Notes under the pieces: model-generated | What the model was told of the DNA's origin: nothing | Databases searched by the model: none | What the model saw: the letters and a program-made list of their open reading frames with translations, nothing else | Made by a program: the position numbers and the translations under genes | In this document: positions 7,230-14,633 of the stretch, piece by piece | Numbering within the stretch: the first letter of the stretch is position 1 | Layout: the number at the start of each line of letters is the position of its first letter | Assembly: GCF_002813455.1 (NCBI RefSeq) | Contig: NZ_PHHE01000001.1 | Span: 5,080,001 to 5,144,000 of the forward strand | From: Pseudomonas baetica | GTDB taxonomy: Bacteria; Pseudomonadota; Gammaproteobacteria; Pseudomonadales; Pseudomonadaceae | Length of the DNA stretch: 64,000 nucleotides | Direction: 5' to 3'

Positions 7230-7560
7230 CTATTACCACCGTTGGATGGGGAACAACGCGGATGAGTCGTCAACCCCACATCTCGGGCATGCCCTCTCCT
7301 GCGCGTACTTTTCTTTGCTAGGACGAGATCGGCTTTGGAGATGACCCCGTCGACTCTTGTATTCTGACGTCAAATACAGTGTGTTCGCCGCCGATAGATC
7401 ACTCTTCACGGGTATCAAAGAAATTGGGGCATCGCTGCCTGCGGTACACACGGTTGATCGTAACATGACAATTCGCTCCTTGAATCGCTGAGATAGCGCC
7501 GAGCATAGCGCTTCCGGCACTTAGGAGCTACGGACGTTATGGAGGCCTAGGGAGTCGATC
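7230..7560 (-). ncRNA. Candidate DRT3 template RNA
   Basis: The 500 bases between drt3a and the replication gene contain no convincing CDS. Read on the drt3 strand, ACACAC occurs at 7384-7379, followed one base later by the hairpin GTATT-N9-AATAC (7377-7359) whose loop holds TGACGTCA. TCGACTC (7558-7552) and GAGTCGA (7356-7350) can pair around this core. A GGCA-GCGA-TGCC tetraloop hairpin (7439-7428) and GGGCATGCCC (7294-7285) also occur, and a GTGTGT at 7451-7446 could mask the ACACAC. Position upstream of the RT pair, the ACACAC motif and local structure fit the DRT3 RNA. Its ends and promoter are not determined. Confidence 0.55.
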
Positions 7561-7668
7561 TCTCAGCGTCGTCGCCTGTTTGACCTATCTTGATCTGGCA
7601 AGGGCACGCATGACGAAAATATTGGCCATCGAGACTCAAAAATTTGAACAATCGGCATGGGGTGCGGC

Positions 7669-9444
7669 TCATCCTAGGCTGCCGCTAGGCTTCTCTTCTG
7701 CCGCTGTCTTATAACGCGTCACCCGCCGCTCCTCCAGTGCCGCCAATGCACGTATCATCTGTGGGTGCAGGTGTATTGAGCCTTTATGCGAAGAAAGGCT
7801 CCTGGCGGCACTGTACGCCCTCCTGACCGCTTCTTTCTCACACTCACTAGCCGCTTGAGCACAGAATCTCTTCCAGATTCGAATCTTCGTGAGCGGTCTC
7901 GCGTGTCGTTTCTTTCTTTTTGCTTTTCTTGAATAATTAATAACAATTGTGACCTGTTCTGTCTCCTTACGTCTCAATTTTTCCGCTTGCTCCTGGCTGA
8001 TGTCTTCGCACAAACCTGCGATCTGCACAGACTGCTCATCCAACTCATGCTTTATTGATTTTGCGGTGAGGATTACTTCGCCGTATTTGTTATTTCCCTC
8101 TTCTTTTTCAAAGTTAAGCTTATCCGAATCATTCTCAAAAAAATGCACGCGGGCCGTTAATTGGCTCTCGTTCCTATCGTCTAAATCCATAGGGGGGTGG
8201 ATTTGCTTGGCCAGTTGCTTTATATGTGTCGGCGCATCGGGATCTTTAGCCACCCGTTTAAGTGCTCTCTGTTTTCCTGTGGCGCACTTGATACCAAAAA
8301 ATGAATATTGTCTCGCGCCCATGGCACGGATGGCGCATTTGTACCTAGTGGCAGTGTCATCGTCTTCACCCGCTAATGCTTTCAGTACGTATCCGAATAT
8401 ATAAGATGAAGGGGTGGCGGTATCATCACCTGTCTTTTCAATAATGCGGACAATATCGCGCTTGTTATTCGCAAAGTAGTCTTTACGATCTATGTACAGT
8501 CGTTCAATTGAATCTTCAATAGCTTCCAAAATCTCTAATTCTTTATTGAAGAAAATTGCTATGTGCCAATGCGGGCATCCATCTTCATGAACCTCGACCA
8601 CCCGGAATCCGAAATAATCCCCGCTTCTTCTATCGACACCAATGTTATCTAGAGCGTCCAATATCGAACGCCAATCCTTTTGCAGAGATCGGTTAGCCTC
8701 CCTGGCACTCGCCCCCGAATACTTATCCCTTCCAATCTTCGGGTTTGGATGAAATTCTGGGGACGCCGTTAGCGTGATAAAAGCGCAGCCAAATTGGTTC
8801 TGCTCCGCGATCCTCTCAAGAGCTTTTATGTCCAGAAATAACTCGTTAAGTCTGTTTTTTCTTGCCCCGTTGGCCACATCTAGCAAGTTGAAGACAAATG
8901 CGTCAGAACCATTGCTGCGGATTATTTTGTTACAGCCCATCAAGAACTTATCTGTTTTCTTTTTGCGTTCTTTATGCATTTCTATTGTTCTGTCGGTGCA
9001 GCACACTTGAGTGGCATTCTTTCCGCCGAGCTCTTTTTTTAGATGTGCTAGATGTTCTCTTTTTTCATCAGCTAGTTTGATGATTTGCCTGCGCCACCAT
9101 TTTTTATCACTGATTCTGAGGGCCAGTGAGTCGATAGTTGAGTTTTTGGGTTTTTTTAACTTTATATTAAACGGTAAGTCGTCAATGATAAGTTTCTTTT
9201 GATTTTCGTTTGCAGATAGCAGTGAAAATCTATATGCGGCAGCGATTTTATGCGCGAGACGGACAAGCTCATCATTTGAAAAATAGATTATTTCTTCGAT
9301 GGTGGGGAGTGTTTCAGAGGGCTGTATGTCGACCTTTTCATACATCTCGTTCCCGTGTTCGTCGAATCCACGGAAAAGAATTTTGCTATATTGGGTTTCT
9401 AACAACTGCTTTGGGAGAATTCGGTTGGGAGTGGTAGTGTACAT
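7669..9444 (-). CDS. Phage GPA-type HUH replication endonuclease
   Basis: The 591-aa protein has FITLTASPEFHPNP (about residues 222-235), the HUH metal motif CPHWHIAIFF with His292 and His294, and a two-tyrosine motif Tyr348-x3-Tyr352 (SSYIFGYVLKAL), the layout of phage P2 gene A-like rolling-circle initiators. A segment AIRAMGARQYSFFGI follows, typical of the family. It would nick the element's origin and start replication of the excised circle. The start at 9444 has only a weak ribosome site. It lies downstream of alpA and a 98-aa gene. The gap before it has paired palindromes that may be its origin or operator. Family call is strong; role in maintenance or transfer is inferred. Confidence 0.85.
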   Translation of the reverse strand: MYTTTPNRILPKQLLETQYSKILFRGFDEHGNEMYEKVDIQPSETLPTIEEIIYFSNDELVRLAHKIAAAYRFSLLSANENQKKLIIDDLPFNIKLKKPKNSTIDSLALRISDKKWWRRQIIKLADEKREHLAHLKKELGGKNATQVCCTDRTIEMHKERKKKTDKFLMGCNKIIRSNGSDAFVFNLLDVANGARKNRLNELFLDIKALERIAEQNQFGCAFITLTASPEFHPNPKIGRDKYSGASAREANRSLQKDWRSILDALDNIGVDRRSGDYFGFRVVEVHEDGCPHWHIAIFFNKELEILEAIEDSIERLYIDRKDYFANNKRDIVRIIEKTGDDTATPSSYIFGYVLKALAGEDDDTATRYKCAIRAMGARQYSFFGIKCATGKQRALKRVAKDPDAPTHIKQLAKQIHPPMDLDDRNESQLTARVHFFENDSDKLNFEKEEGNNKYGEVILTAKSIKHELDEQSVQIAGLCEDISQEQAEKLRRKETEQVTIVINYSRKAKRKKRHARPLTKIRIWKRFCAQAASECEKEAVRRAYSAARSLSSHKGSIHLHPQMIRALAALEERRVTRYKTAAEEKPSGSLG

Positions 9445-9466
9445 CTTATTGTTCTTATTTTTATAG

Positions 9467-9510
9467 GCCGCTCTAGGCGGCGTTTGTGCTTCTAATCCGC
9501 TCCGGGCGGT
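9467..9510. repeat. Two similar palindromic boxes upstream of the replication gene
   Basis: CCGCTCTAGGCGG (9468-9480) and CCGCTCCGGGCGG (9497-9509) are near-identical palindromes, 29 bp apart, in the short gap before the HUH replication gene; the first extends to GCCGC-TCTAG-GCGGC. They are good candidates for initiator-binding sites, an origin or an autoregulatory operator. The repeats are visible; the function is inferred from position. Confidence 0.5.
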
Positions 9511-9593
9511 GAACTATGTCATCTTTCTTATGCTACCTATCCGAAGGATGACTCTACAATTTCAGTCGATATCCAGGGTCGATAGGCCAAGGT

Positions 9594-9890
9594 TCACAAG
9601 GCTTCTCCTTGCAGTTCAGCGATCTGTTCTAAAAGATTAGCTTTAGCTTCTTTCAGAAGTTTTAACTGGTCTCTTTCACGAGTGATCCGCTTTTGCTCTA
9701 CCCATACGTCTTCTTCAATCCGCTTGATCAACTCGCGGCTAGCAATCATGAAGTTTTCACTGTCGTCCTTGTTCGTCAAGCTTTCACTAAGATCTGATAG
9801 CAGATCACGCTCTGACACCCACTCATCAATAAGGCTTTGAGTAATGACGTTTCTCTTGGGTTTTCCCAGTTCGCAGATATTAATCAACAT
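9594..9890 (-). CDS. Small coiled-coil hypothetical protein
   Basis: The 98-aa protein is highly charged. Residues about 25-95 are Glu/Lys/Leu-rich and look alpha-helical or coiled-coil (EEDVWVEQKRITRERDQLKL). No membrane segment or known motif is visible. Its ATG at 9890 overlaps the alpA stop region (ATGTTGA), so the two genes are translationally coupled, and it precedes the replication gene in the same direction. Such small helical proteins are common between AlpA regulators and replication genes on P4-like elements, but I cannot name a family. Confidence 0.65.
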   Translation of the reverse strand: MLINICELGKPKRNVITQSLIDEWVSERDLLSDLSESLTNKDDSENFMIASRELIKRIEEDVWVEQKRITRERDQLKLLKEAKANLLEQIAELQGEAL

Positions 9891-10057
9891 TGGCTCGCGC
9901 TCCTGTTGTTAAAGTAAGTTTCGACATCGCTTTTTCTCCAACGGCTTGATTTCCCAAATTTCAATGGCGCGGGAAAACCTTGGCTTTTGATTGATCGGTA
10001 AATTGTTGCTCGTGAGAGCTTTAGCTCTTTGATGAGGTCTTCAAGTGTCATCAGCAT
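9884..10057 (-). CDS. alpA: AlpA-family transcriptional regulator / excisionase-like protein
   Basis: A 57-aa protein starts at an ATG at 10057 with AGGAGA 7 bases upstream. It is a compact MerR/AlpA-type winged HTH: TLEDLIKELKLSRATIYRSI forms the helix-turn-helix, followed by GFPAPLKFGKSSRWRKSDVE, the wing and the conserved Arg-Trp strand. In P4-like elements AlpA proteins regulate integrase expression and excision. Its 3' end overlaps the next gene by 7 nt. The 326-base region upstream holds a repeated GTTGT-N2-GACACTGCCC box that may be its target. Confidence 0.85.
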   Translation of the reverse strand: MLMTLEDLIKELKLSRATIYRSIKSQGFPAPLKFGKSSRWRKSDVETYFNNRSASQC

Positions 10058-10135
10058 TATTCGTCTCCTACGACGTGTTGTTGTTGCTGTATGTAGATTT
10101 AAAGACCGAGGAACTTACGTCAAGCAGTATTTTTT

Positions 10136-10370
10136 GTTGTACGACACTGCCCGGAGTATTCAACAAAAGACACCGCTACGACCGTTTGTAAGCGCCTGAA
10201 AATACGGGGGATACCGGTGTCATCCAACTTTTTCGCGTAATAAGAAAATTTTCAGATTTTTACTAGCAGGTGGAGAAATCTACGGGCGGAATTGGCGTTT
10301 ATTTTGGTTGTCCGAAATAGCCCCGAGCTTTCGTCGGAGCAGTTATTATGACGTTGTCTGACACTGCCCC
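10136..10370. repeat. Repeated GTTGT-N2-GACACTGCCC box in alpA upstream region
   Basis: The 336 bases between alpA and the gene ending at 10394 contain no gene. The box GTTGT-AC-GACACTGCCC at 10136-10152 recurs as GTTGT-CT-GACACTGCCC at 10353-10369, both followed by GGA after zero or one extra C. They are direct repeats about 217 bp apart. Binding sites for AlpA, integrase arm sites or iterons are possible. Nothing else is recognisable apart from an imperfect palindrome near 10210-10225. Confidence 0.4.
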
Positions 10371-10393
10371 GGATTTTTGGAAAGGGCAGTAGG

Positions 10394-10690
10394 TTATACG
10401 TATAGCTTTGTGCTGATGGCCGCTTCGCACATATTGACGAGTCCCCTTTTGAGCCTTTCGAGTGCCGAGAAATTCAGCTTTTTTTCGAGTAAGTTACTCG
10501 CGTCATAAATCTCAAACTCAAAAATATCAAGTTGTCCCTTTGCGTTTCTGAAGTACCCGAATTCGATACGAACGTTGTCTTCCTGCGAGTTTCCCTCCAC
10601 ATCTGACTCCTCGTGGAGCATGTAAATTTTTGCTACTGCCAGGGTGTGCCCGGATTCTGCGCGATTCATTTGGCTGAGTTCAATATTCAT
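10394..10690 (-). CDS. Hypothetical protein downstream of integrase
   Basis: The 98-aa protein is acidic in its first half and contains a beta-rich middle (VRIEFGYFRNAKGQLDIFEFEIYDAS) followed by a helical C-terminus. There is no signal peptide or membrane helix. It begins 22 bases after the integrase stop in the same direction and is probably cotranscribed. I do not recognise a family. It could be an excision accessory factor or a small defence cargo protein, but there is no direct evidence for either. Confidence 0.6.
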   Translation of the reverse strand: MNIELSQMNRAESGHTLAVAKIYMLHEESDVEGNSQEDNVRIEFGYFRNAKGQLDIFEFEIYDASNLLEKKLNFSALERLKRGLVNMCEAAISTKLYV

Positions 10691-10712
10691 TCGTGTTATT
10701 TTCCAGTCCGGT

Positions 10713-11984
10713 CTATTTGTTTTTTGATACTGCTGTTCTTTTCTTAAAGTCGGATTTTTGATTCTGCGTCAAACCTTCTTTTAATGCATCTAGGTAATCG
10801 CAGTACCATTGCATCATTATTTCCCTATTTTTGAGATGCGATGCTTTGTCATAAACCGCTCTAAGCCCCGGCTTCTTATGTGCGAGCTGCATCTCCACCC
10901 AAGGTTCAGGCCAGCCATGTTCGGAGAGCAAAGTCGTTGCTGTGTGACGTGATCCGTGCCCCGTCATACGGTCTTTATATCCAGCACTTGCAAAACATTT
11001 GTTAACAGTATTTTCCGACATCACTAAGCCTTTCGATCCTTCCGAAGGAAATAAGTATCTAGATTTGCCAGTAATGTTTTTCAGGTTGTTTAAAATTGAT
11101 ATCACTTGACTGCTCAGCGGGACTACATGATCACGACCCATTTTCATTTTGCTGTTAGGAACGCTCCAGATTTTTTTATCAATATCAAATTCTATCCACT
11201 CGGCGTTTCTGACCATGCCTGGCCTGGATGCTGTATAGATAGTTAGCCACGCAGCACTTTTAACAAGTGTGCGGCTGGGTGAAGCCTCAAGAGCTTTCAA
11301 GAAATCTGGTAGTTGATGTTCGAGTAGGTGAGGGTATTGTTTTTCTTGTGGCTGTACTGATGCGATGTCCAATAAATTGCTTGCTGGATTATTTTCACAT
11401 CTGCCACTTGCTATCGCGAATCCAAAAATCTGATTCAGCCAGCTCCGGACTTTTTTTGCAGTGTTATGCGCCTCTCTAAGCTCAATTGAATTCTGTAATT
11501 CGGCACAATGCTTGCGAGTGACTTTCGAGATGGATAATTTACCCAGTGCTGGCAGCATGTCGTTGTCCAGCGCATATCGCATGGACTTGAGCGTTTTTTC
11601 TGCTCTGCCGTCGGCTGATTTTTTGGTGTACCAAGCCTCTGCAACGCTCTCAAAACTGTTGCTTGTCGCTTCGCTCAATTCGTATTTTTTTTGCGCCTTA
11701 TGCGCGACAGGATCCGTTCCCGCTGCAAGCAGCTTGAGAGCCTGCTGAGCCTTTTCACGGGCTTGTTCGATGTTCACGTCCCGATAGCTGCCCAAGCCGT
11801 GCCAGCCCCATTTTCCATCAGATTTTTTATATCTCAGCTCCCAGCGTTTGCGCCCGGTTGGGCTCACAACGATGTGAAGCCGCTCCGCGCCACCGTAGTT
11901 CTCGCGATACTCCTTGACCTCGGGTTCAAGTGCATCGATGACAGTTCGAGAAAGGGGTCGTCTTTTTATCTCTGATCGTTTCAT
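10713..11984 (-). CDS. int: P4-type tyrosine integrase
   Basis: The 423-aa protein has the N-terminal arm-binding DUF4102-like domain (about residues 1-90, with ERLHIVVSPTGRKRWELRY), a core-binding SAM-like domain (about 105-200) and a C-terminal catalytic domain. The first Arg lies in TASRPGMVRNAEW, the His-x-x-Arg box is HGSRHTAT, and the nucleophile is probably the Tyr of LRAVYDKASH. It lies 164 bp from the 3' end of the tRNA-Gly gene, with both genes on the minus strand, the usual arrangement for tRNA-targeting integrases. It would integrate and excise the island. The second attachment site is not in the window. Confidence 0.95.
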   Translation of the reverse strand: MKRSEIKRRPLSRTVIDALEPEVKEYRENYGGAERLHIVVSPTGRKRWELRYKKSDGKWGWHGLGSYRDVNIEQAREKAQQALKLLAAGTDPVAHKAQKKYELSEATSNSFESVAEAWYTKKSADGRAEKTLKSMRYALDNDMLPALGKLSISKVTRKHCAELQNSIELREAHNTAKKVRSWLNQIFGFAIASGRCENNPASNLLDIASVQPQEKQYPHLLEHQLPDFLKALEASPSRTLVKSAAWLTIYTASRPGMVRNAEWIEFDIDKKIWSVPNSKMKMGRDHVVPLSSQVISILNNLKNITGKSRYLFPSEGSKGLVMSENTVNKCFASAGYKDRMTGHGSRHTATTLLSEHGWPEPWVEMQLAHKKPGLRAVYDKASHLKNREIMMQWYCDYLDALKEGLTQNQKSDFKKRTAVSKNK

Positions 11985-12148
11985 GTTTGTGTATGGCCTG
12001 GTTCGAAGTTTTCGAAACCGTACACGAGCCTGTACAGAAAAAGTAGGGCCGTGCAGAGACCACCGGAAACCATGAGAGATTCACGGAGCGCTAAGTTATT
12101 GATCTATAAGGGGAGATGAGATGTGGGAAGATGGGTGGAGATGTGATG

Positions 12149-12222
12149 TGGAGCGGGTAGAGGGAATCGAACCCTCAACTAAAGCTTGGGAAGCTTTCGT
12201 TTTGCCACTAAACTATACCCGC
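12149..12222 (-). tRNA. tRNA-Gly(CCC), apparently supplied by the element
   Basis: The reverse strand folds as a complete tRNA: acceptor GCGGGTA/TACCCGC, anticodon stem AAAGC/GCTTT with loop TTCCCAA (anticodon CCC), T-stem GAGGG/CCCTC with loop TTCGATT, discriminator T and an encoded CCA (12151-12149). It lies between the integrase gene and a broken tRNA-Gly, 28 bp from the latter, and would be transcribed from the promoter of that gene. It differs from the broken copy across the D-arm and anticodon stem, so it is not a simple duplicate. This suggests a replacement tRNA carried by the element. Confidence 0.9.
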
Positions 12223-12250
12223 ATTACACATATTTCTTTGCTCACAAAAC

Positions 12251-12318
12251 GGGGTGTCCTATAAGAACCCTCGTTATCAGCTTGGGAAGCTGGAGTAATG
12301 CCATTATACGACACCCGC
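12251..12318 (-). pseudogene. tRNA-Gly(CCC) remnant without T-arm and 3' end
   Basis: From the 5' end at 12318 the reverse strand reads like a normal Pseudomonas tRNA-Gly(CCC): GCGGGTG acceptor strand, D-arm, anticodon loop TTCCCAA and the first part of the T-arm (GAGGGTTC, 12272-12265). It then diverges: instead of the rest of the T-arm and an acceptor 3' strand with CCA there is TTATAGGACACCCCG. It keeps an upstream promoter. A tRNA without a T-arm should not function in bacteria. The 13-mer AGCTTCCCAAGCT is shared with the intact tRNA. I read this as the resident gene broken by integration. Confidence 0.65.
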
Positions 12319-12332
12319 TCAGAGCGGCTGAC

Positions 12333-12362
12333 TTTGTACCAGACTCGGCCACGGATTTGAAG
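12333..12362 (-). promoter_or_regulatory. Probable tRNA-Gly promoter
   Basis: On the reverse strand CTTCAA (12362-12357) and TACAAA (12338-12333) are separated by 18 bp and lie about 15 bp upstream of the tRNA-Gly remnant, a normal sigma-70 tRNA promoter position. Because the intact tRNA-Gly follows within the same transcript, this promoter probably drives it too. Confidence 0.5.
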
Positions 12363-12476
12363 TTTTCTTTTGCTCGCATAACGTTACAGCGCTGAAATCG
12401 GTCAATCGCGGGCAAGCGCTGCGGGCCTTGTAAACAACGTACTCAGCCCGGCAGCCTTGCTCGCGACGACGCTTTT

Positions 12477-13361
12477 TCAAATGGCCAGTGCATGGTGATC
12501 CTGAACAAACGAGTAACGCGTTCGGCTAGCCTGCGGTGCCGGTTTCAGAAAGCCGAGCAGGGCGTTCTGGCTATCGCGGCAGGCAGCCTTGTGCTCCATG
12601 TCGAGAAAGTGCCCGGTGGCTTGCAGGGTGGTGAAGGTGCTTTGCGCCACGTGGTTGCCGAACAGGCGGGCGTCTTCGGCGGCGGTGTATTCGTCCCATT
12701 CGCCGTTGAGAAACAGCACCGGTACGTTGATTTTCTTCGCTGCGTTTAAGTAGCACTGGCGATCGCTGTGCAGCACGTCACTGATGTGGAAGTGCATCTG
12801 CCCGTATTCGTGCTCGGCCAGGCTGCTGACGTGGCGGTAGTTGAAGCGTTTGAACAGCGACGGCAAGTGTTTGCCGATGGTGCTGTTGACCAGTTCGCCG
12901 ACCCGGTCGCCGTCGCGCTGGCCGAGGTAGTCGACGCCACGCTCCAGGTAGTCGAGCATGTGCGCGTTGATCACCGGTGAGAACGAGCTGATCACGGCTT
13001 TTTCGATGCGCCGTGGCTGGTGCGCGAGGGCAACCAGGGTGGCGGCACCGCCCCAGGAGAACGACAACACGTGCTCGGCGGCGAAGTGGTCGATCAGCTC
13101 CAGCAGGATCATCCCTTCGACGTCTTTCGTCAGATGTTTCTCATGGCGGTTGTGGGCTTTTGACCGGCCAGCGTAGGGCTGGTCGTAGCAGACCACGTTG
13201 AATTGCGGGTGCAGATTTTTCACGGTTTGTGCAAACGACGCAGTCGTGGCCATCGAGCCGTTGACCAGGATGATGGTCTTTTCTGCGGCGTCTGCGCGAT
13301 AGAACTCCGTGTAAACCCGATACTGACCCTGTATATCCAGCACAGCGATTTCTGGCCTCAT
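12477..13361 (-). CDS. phaG: PhaG, (R)-3-hydroxyacyl-ACP:CoA transacylase/thioesterase
   Basis: Starting at the ATG at 13361 (MRPEIAVLDIQG), the 294-aa protein closely matches remembered P. putida PhaG through its length. It is an alpha/beta hydrolase related to RhlA: nucleophile Ser102 in SFSWGGA, an acidic residue in GEWDEYT and His in TGHFLDME. PhaG links fatty acid synthesis to medium-chain polyhydroxyalkanoate synthesis from sugars by releasing or transferring 3-hydroxyacyl groups from ACP. AGGAG lies 10 bases before the start. It stands alone next to the island's tRNA site. A TTGTGAC/GTCACAA palindrome lies about 200 bp upstream. Confidence 0.9.
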   Translation of the reverse strand: MRPEIAVLDIQGQYRVYTEFYRADAAEKTIILVNGSMATTASFAQTVKNLHPQFNVVCYDQPYAGRSKAHNRHEKHLTKDVEGMILLELIDHFAAEHVLSFSWGGAATLVALAHQPRRIEKAVISSFSPVINAHMLDYLERGVDYLGQRDGDRVGELVNSTIGKHLPSLFKRFNYRHVSSLAEHEYGQMHFHISDVLHSDRQCYLNAAKKINVPVLFLNGEWDEYTAAEDARLFGNHVAQSTFTTLQATGHFLDMEHKAACRDSQNALLGFLKPAPQASRTRYSFVQDHHALAI

Positions 13362-13564
13362 GTCATAAGACTCCTGGCAAGCAAGCGGGTATGCGCGCAA
13401 ATAGAGATTGCACGAGCTTTGTGACAGGTAGGCATACGCCTGGAATTTGCAGGCCCATGTCGATCCATGACTACGGTCGACGGGTATTGTTATTGGCGGG
13501 CAGTTTGCCGGGGCAAGGCGGAACCTGAGGGCTCTCTACCGGCAAAAAGTTTCTTGGATGTATG

Positions 13565-13584
13565 TTGTGACTAATCGGTCACAA
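13565..13584. promoter_or_regulatory. TTGTGAC-N6-GTCACAA palindrome upstream of phaG
   Basis: The 315 bases between phaG and rsuA hold no gene. A 20-bp inverted repeat with 7-bp arms lies about 204 bp upstream of the phaG start. It resembles a CRP/Vfr site (TGTGA...TCACA) but the spacer between TGTGA and TCACA is 8 rather than 6 bases, so a different regulator is likelier. The palindrome is visible; the function is inferred. Confidence 0.4.
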
Positions 13585-13676
13585 TCTGGCCGACGTCCTG
13601 ATTCAAGCAGGGGTGGGGGGATCGCGCAAGTGCCGTTGGTAAATTGTTCGACAACTTCTGCTGAGCGGTCGGCTGC

Positions 13677-14369
13677 TTAGAACAAATGAATCTCTTCGGT
13701 GCGCAAAGCACGATACTCGCCCGGTTTTAGCGCGTTATCGAGCAGCAACGGGCCCATGGATTCGCGGTGCAGGCGCAGGACTTTGTTGTTGAAGTAACCA
13801 AACATGCGCTTCACCTGATGGTAGCGACCCTCGACGATGCTCAGGCGCGCCGACCTCGAGCCGAGCAACTCCAGTTGTGCGGGCTGCGTGGTCAGATCCT
13901 CGAAGGCGAAGTAGATCCCCTCGGCAAACTTGAGCGCATATTCCGCAGTGATGTCCTGCTCGGTTTCGACGTAATAAACCTTTGGCAGTTTGGTCTGCGG
14001 CTGGGTCAGGCGCCGCGACCAGGTGCCGTCGTTGGTGATCAGCATCAGCCCGGTGGTGTTGAAGTCCAGGCGTCCGGCGATGTGCAGGTCGTCCTTGTCC
14101 GGCTCATCCATCAGGTCAAGCACGGTCGGGTGTTGCGGATCGCGGGTGGCGCTGACGCAGCCGGGCGGTTTGTGCAGCATGAAGTAGCGCGCCGGTTTGC
14201 CGAGTTGCAGTACTTCCTCATCGACTTCAACACGGCTGAATTCCAGCACTTCGCTGTGCGGGTCAATGACGACTTTTCCGTCAACCCGCACGCGCTTTTC
14301 CACCAGCAACAGGCGAACCTGCTGACGGTTGTAGCGGGGCAGGTTGCTGAGGAAACGGTCGACGCGCAT
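13677..14369 (-). CDS. rsuA: 16S rRNA pseudouridine synthase RsuA
   Basis: The 230-aa protein has an N-terminal S4-like RNA-binding region (about residues 1-45, RVDRFLSNLPRYNRQQVRLL) and a C-terminal RsuA/RluB-type catalytic domain with the motif GRLDFNTTGLML, whose Asp is the catalytic nucleophile. RsuA isomerises U516 of 16S rRNA to pseudouridine during 30S assembly. Length and motif order are normal for the family. RluE/RluF paralogues are alternatives, but the N-terminal S4 domain and size favour RsuA. It precedes no obvious operon partner; a small Cys-rich gene ends in its upstream region. Confidence 0.9.
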   Translation of the reverse strand: MRVDRFLSNLPRYNRQQVRLLLVEKRVRVDGKVVIDPHSEVLEFSRVEVDEEVLQLGKPARYFMLHKPPGCVSATRDPQHPTVLDLMDEPDKDDLHIAGRLDFNTTGLMLITNDGTWSRRLTQPQTKLPKVYYVETEQDITAEYALKFAEGIYFAFEDLTTQPAQLELLGSRSARLSIVEGRYHQVKRMFGYFNNKVLRLHRESMGPLLLDNALKPGEYRALRTEEIHLF

Positions 14370-14402
14370 GTTCAGAATTCGATGGATAAAGGGGCGCGCA
14401 TC

Positions 14403-14633
14403 TTACGGGATCGCCGGTTTGGCCGCTTGCAGTTGCGCCTCGACCTGGGCGCAGCGCGGGCACAGGCAGGATTTGTCGCGTAACGCTGGCGGCAAGGCTT
14501 CAAGCACTGCCGGGTCGATGCTCACGCCATAGCACCAGCATTCGCGGTCGGCAGTGCGCGGGTCGGCCAGGCTGCAGTCGTTACGAGCGCCGCAGGCCGG
14601 GCAGTGGTCGGGTTTAACGTCGGAATCAGGCAT
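14403..14633 (-). CDS. Small cysteine-rich CWC-type protein
   Basis: Starting at an ATG at 14633 (MPDSDVKPDHCPACGARNDC), the 76-aa protein contains the pattern of the Cys-rich CWC family: CPACG, then CWC in ECWCYG, then CLCPRC. These cysteines probably bind zinc or another metal; the molecular role is unknown. The ATG overlaps the stop of the diguanylate cyclase gene (ATGCCTGA), so it is translationally coupled to it. Longer upstream start options read into that gene and are unlikely. Confidence 0.8.
   Translation of the reverse strand: MPDSDVKPDHCPACGARNDCSLADPRTADRECWCYGVSIDPAVLEALPPALRDKSCLCPRCAQVEAQLQAAKPAIP

Noticed and set aside
7233..7520. A 95-aa minus-strand frame upstream of drt3a
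   Set aside because: No ribosome site, no recognisable protein features, and it covers the region that looks like a structured RNA.
1..12148. Left attachment repeat of the element within the window
   Set aside because: I found no copy of the tRNA-Gly 3' end (TTCGATTCCCTCTACCCGC) in this interval; the left end must lie outside.
13565..13584. A canonical Vfr/CRP site upstream of phaG
   Set aside because: TGTGA and TCACA are 8 bases apart instead of 6, so I list it only as a palindrome.
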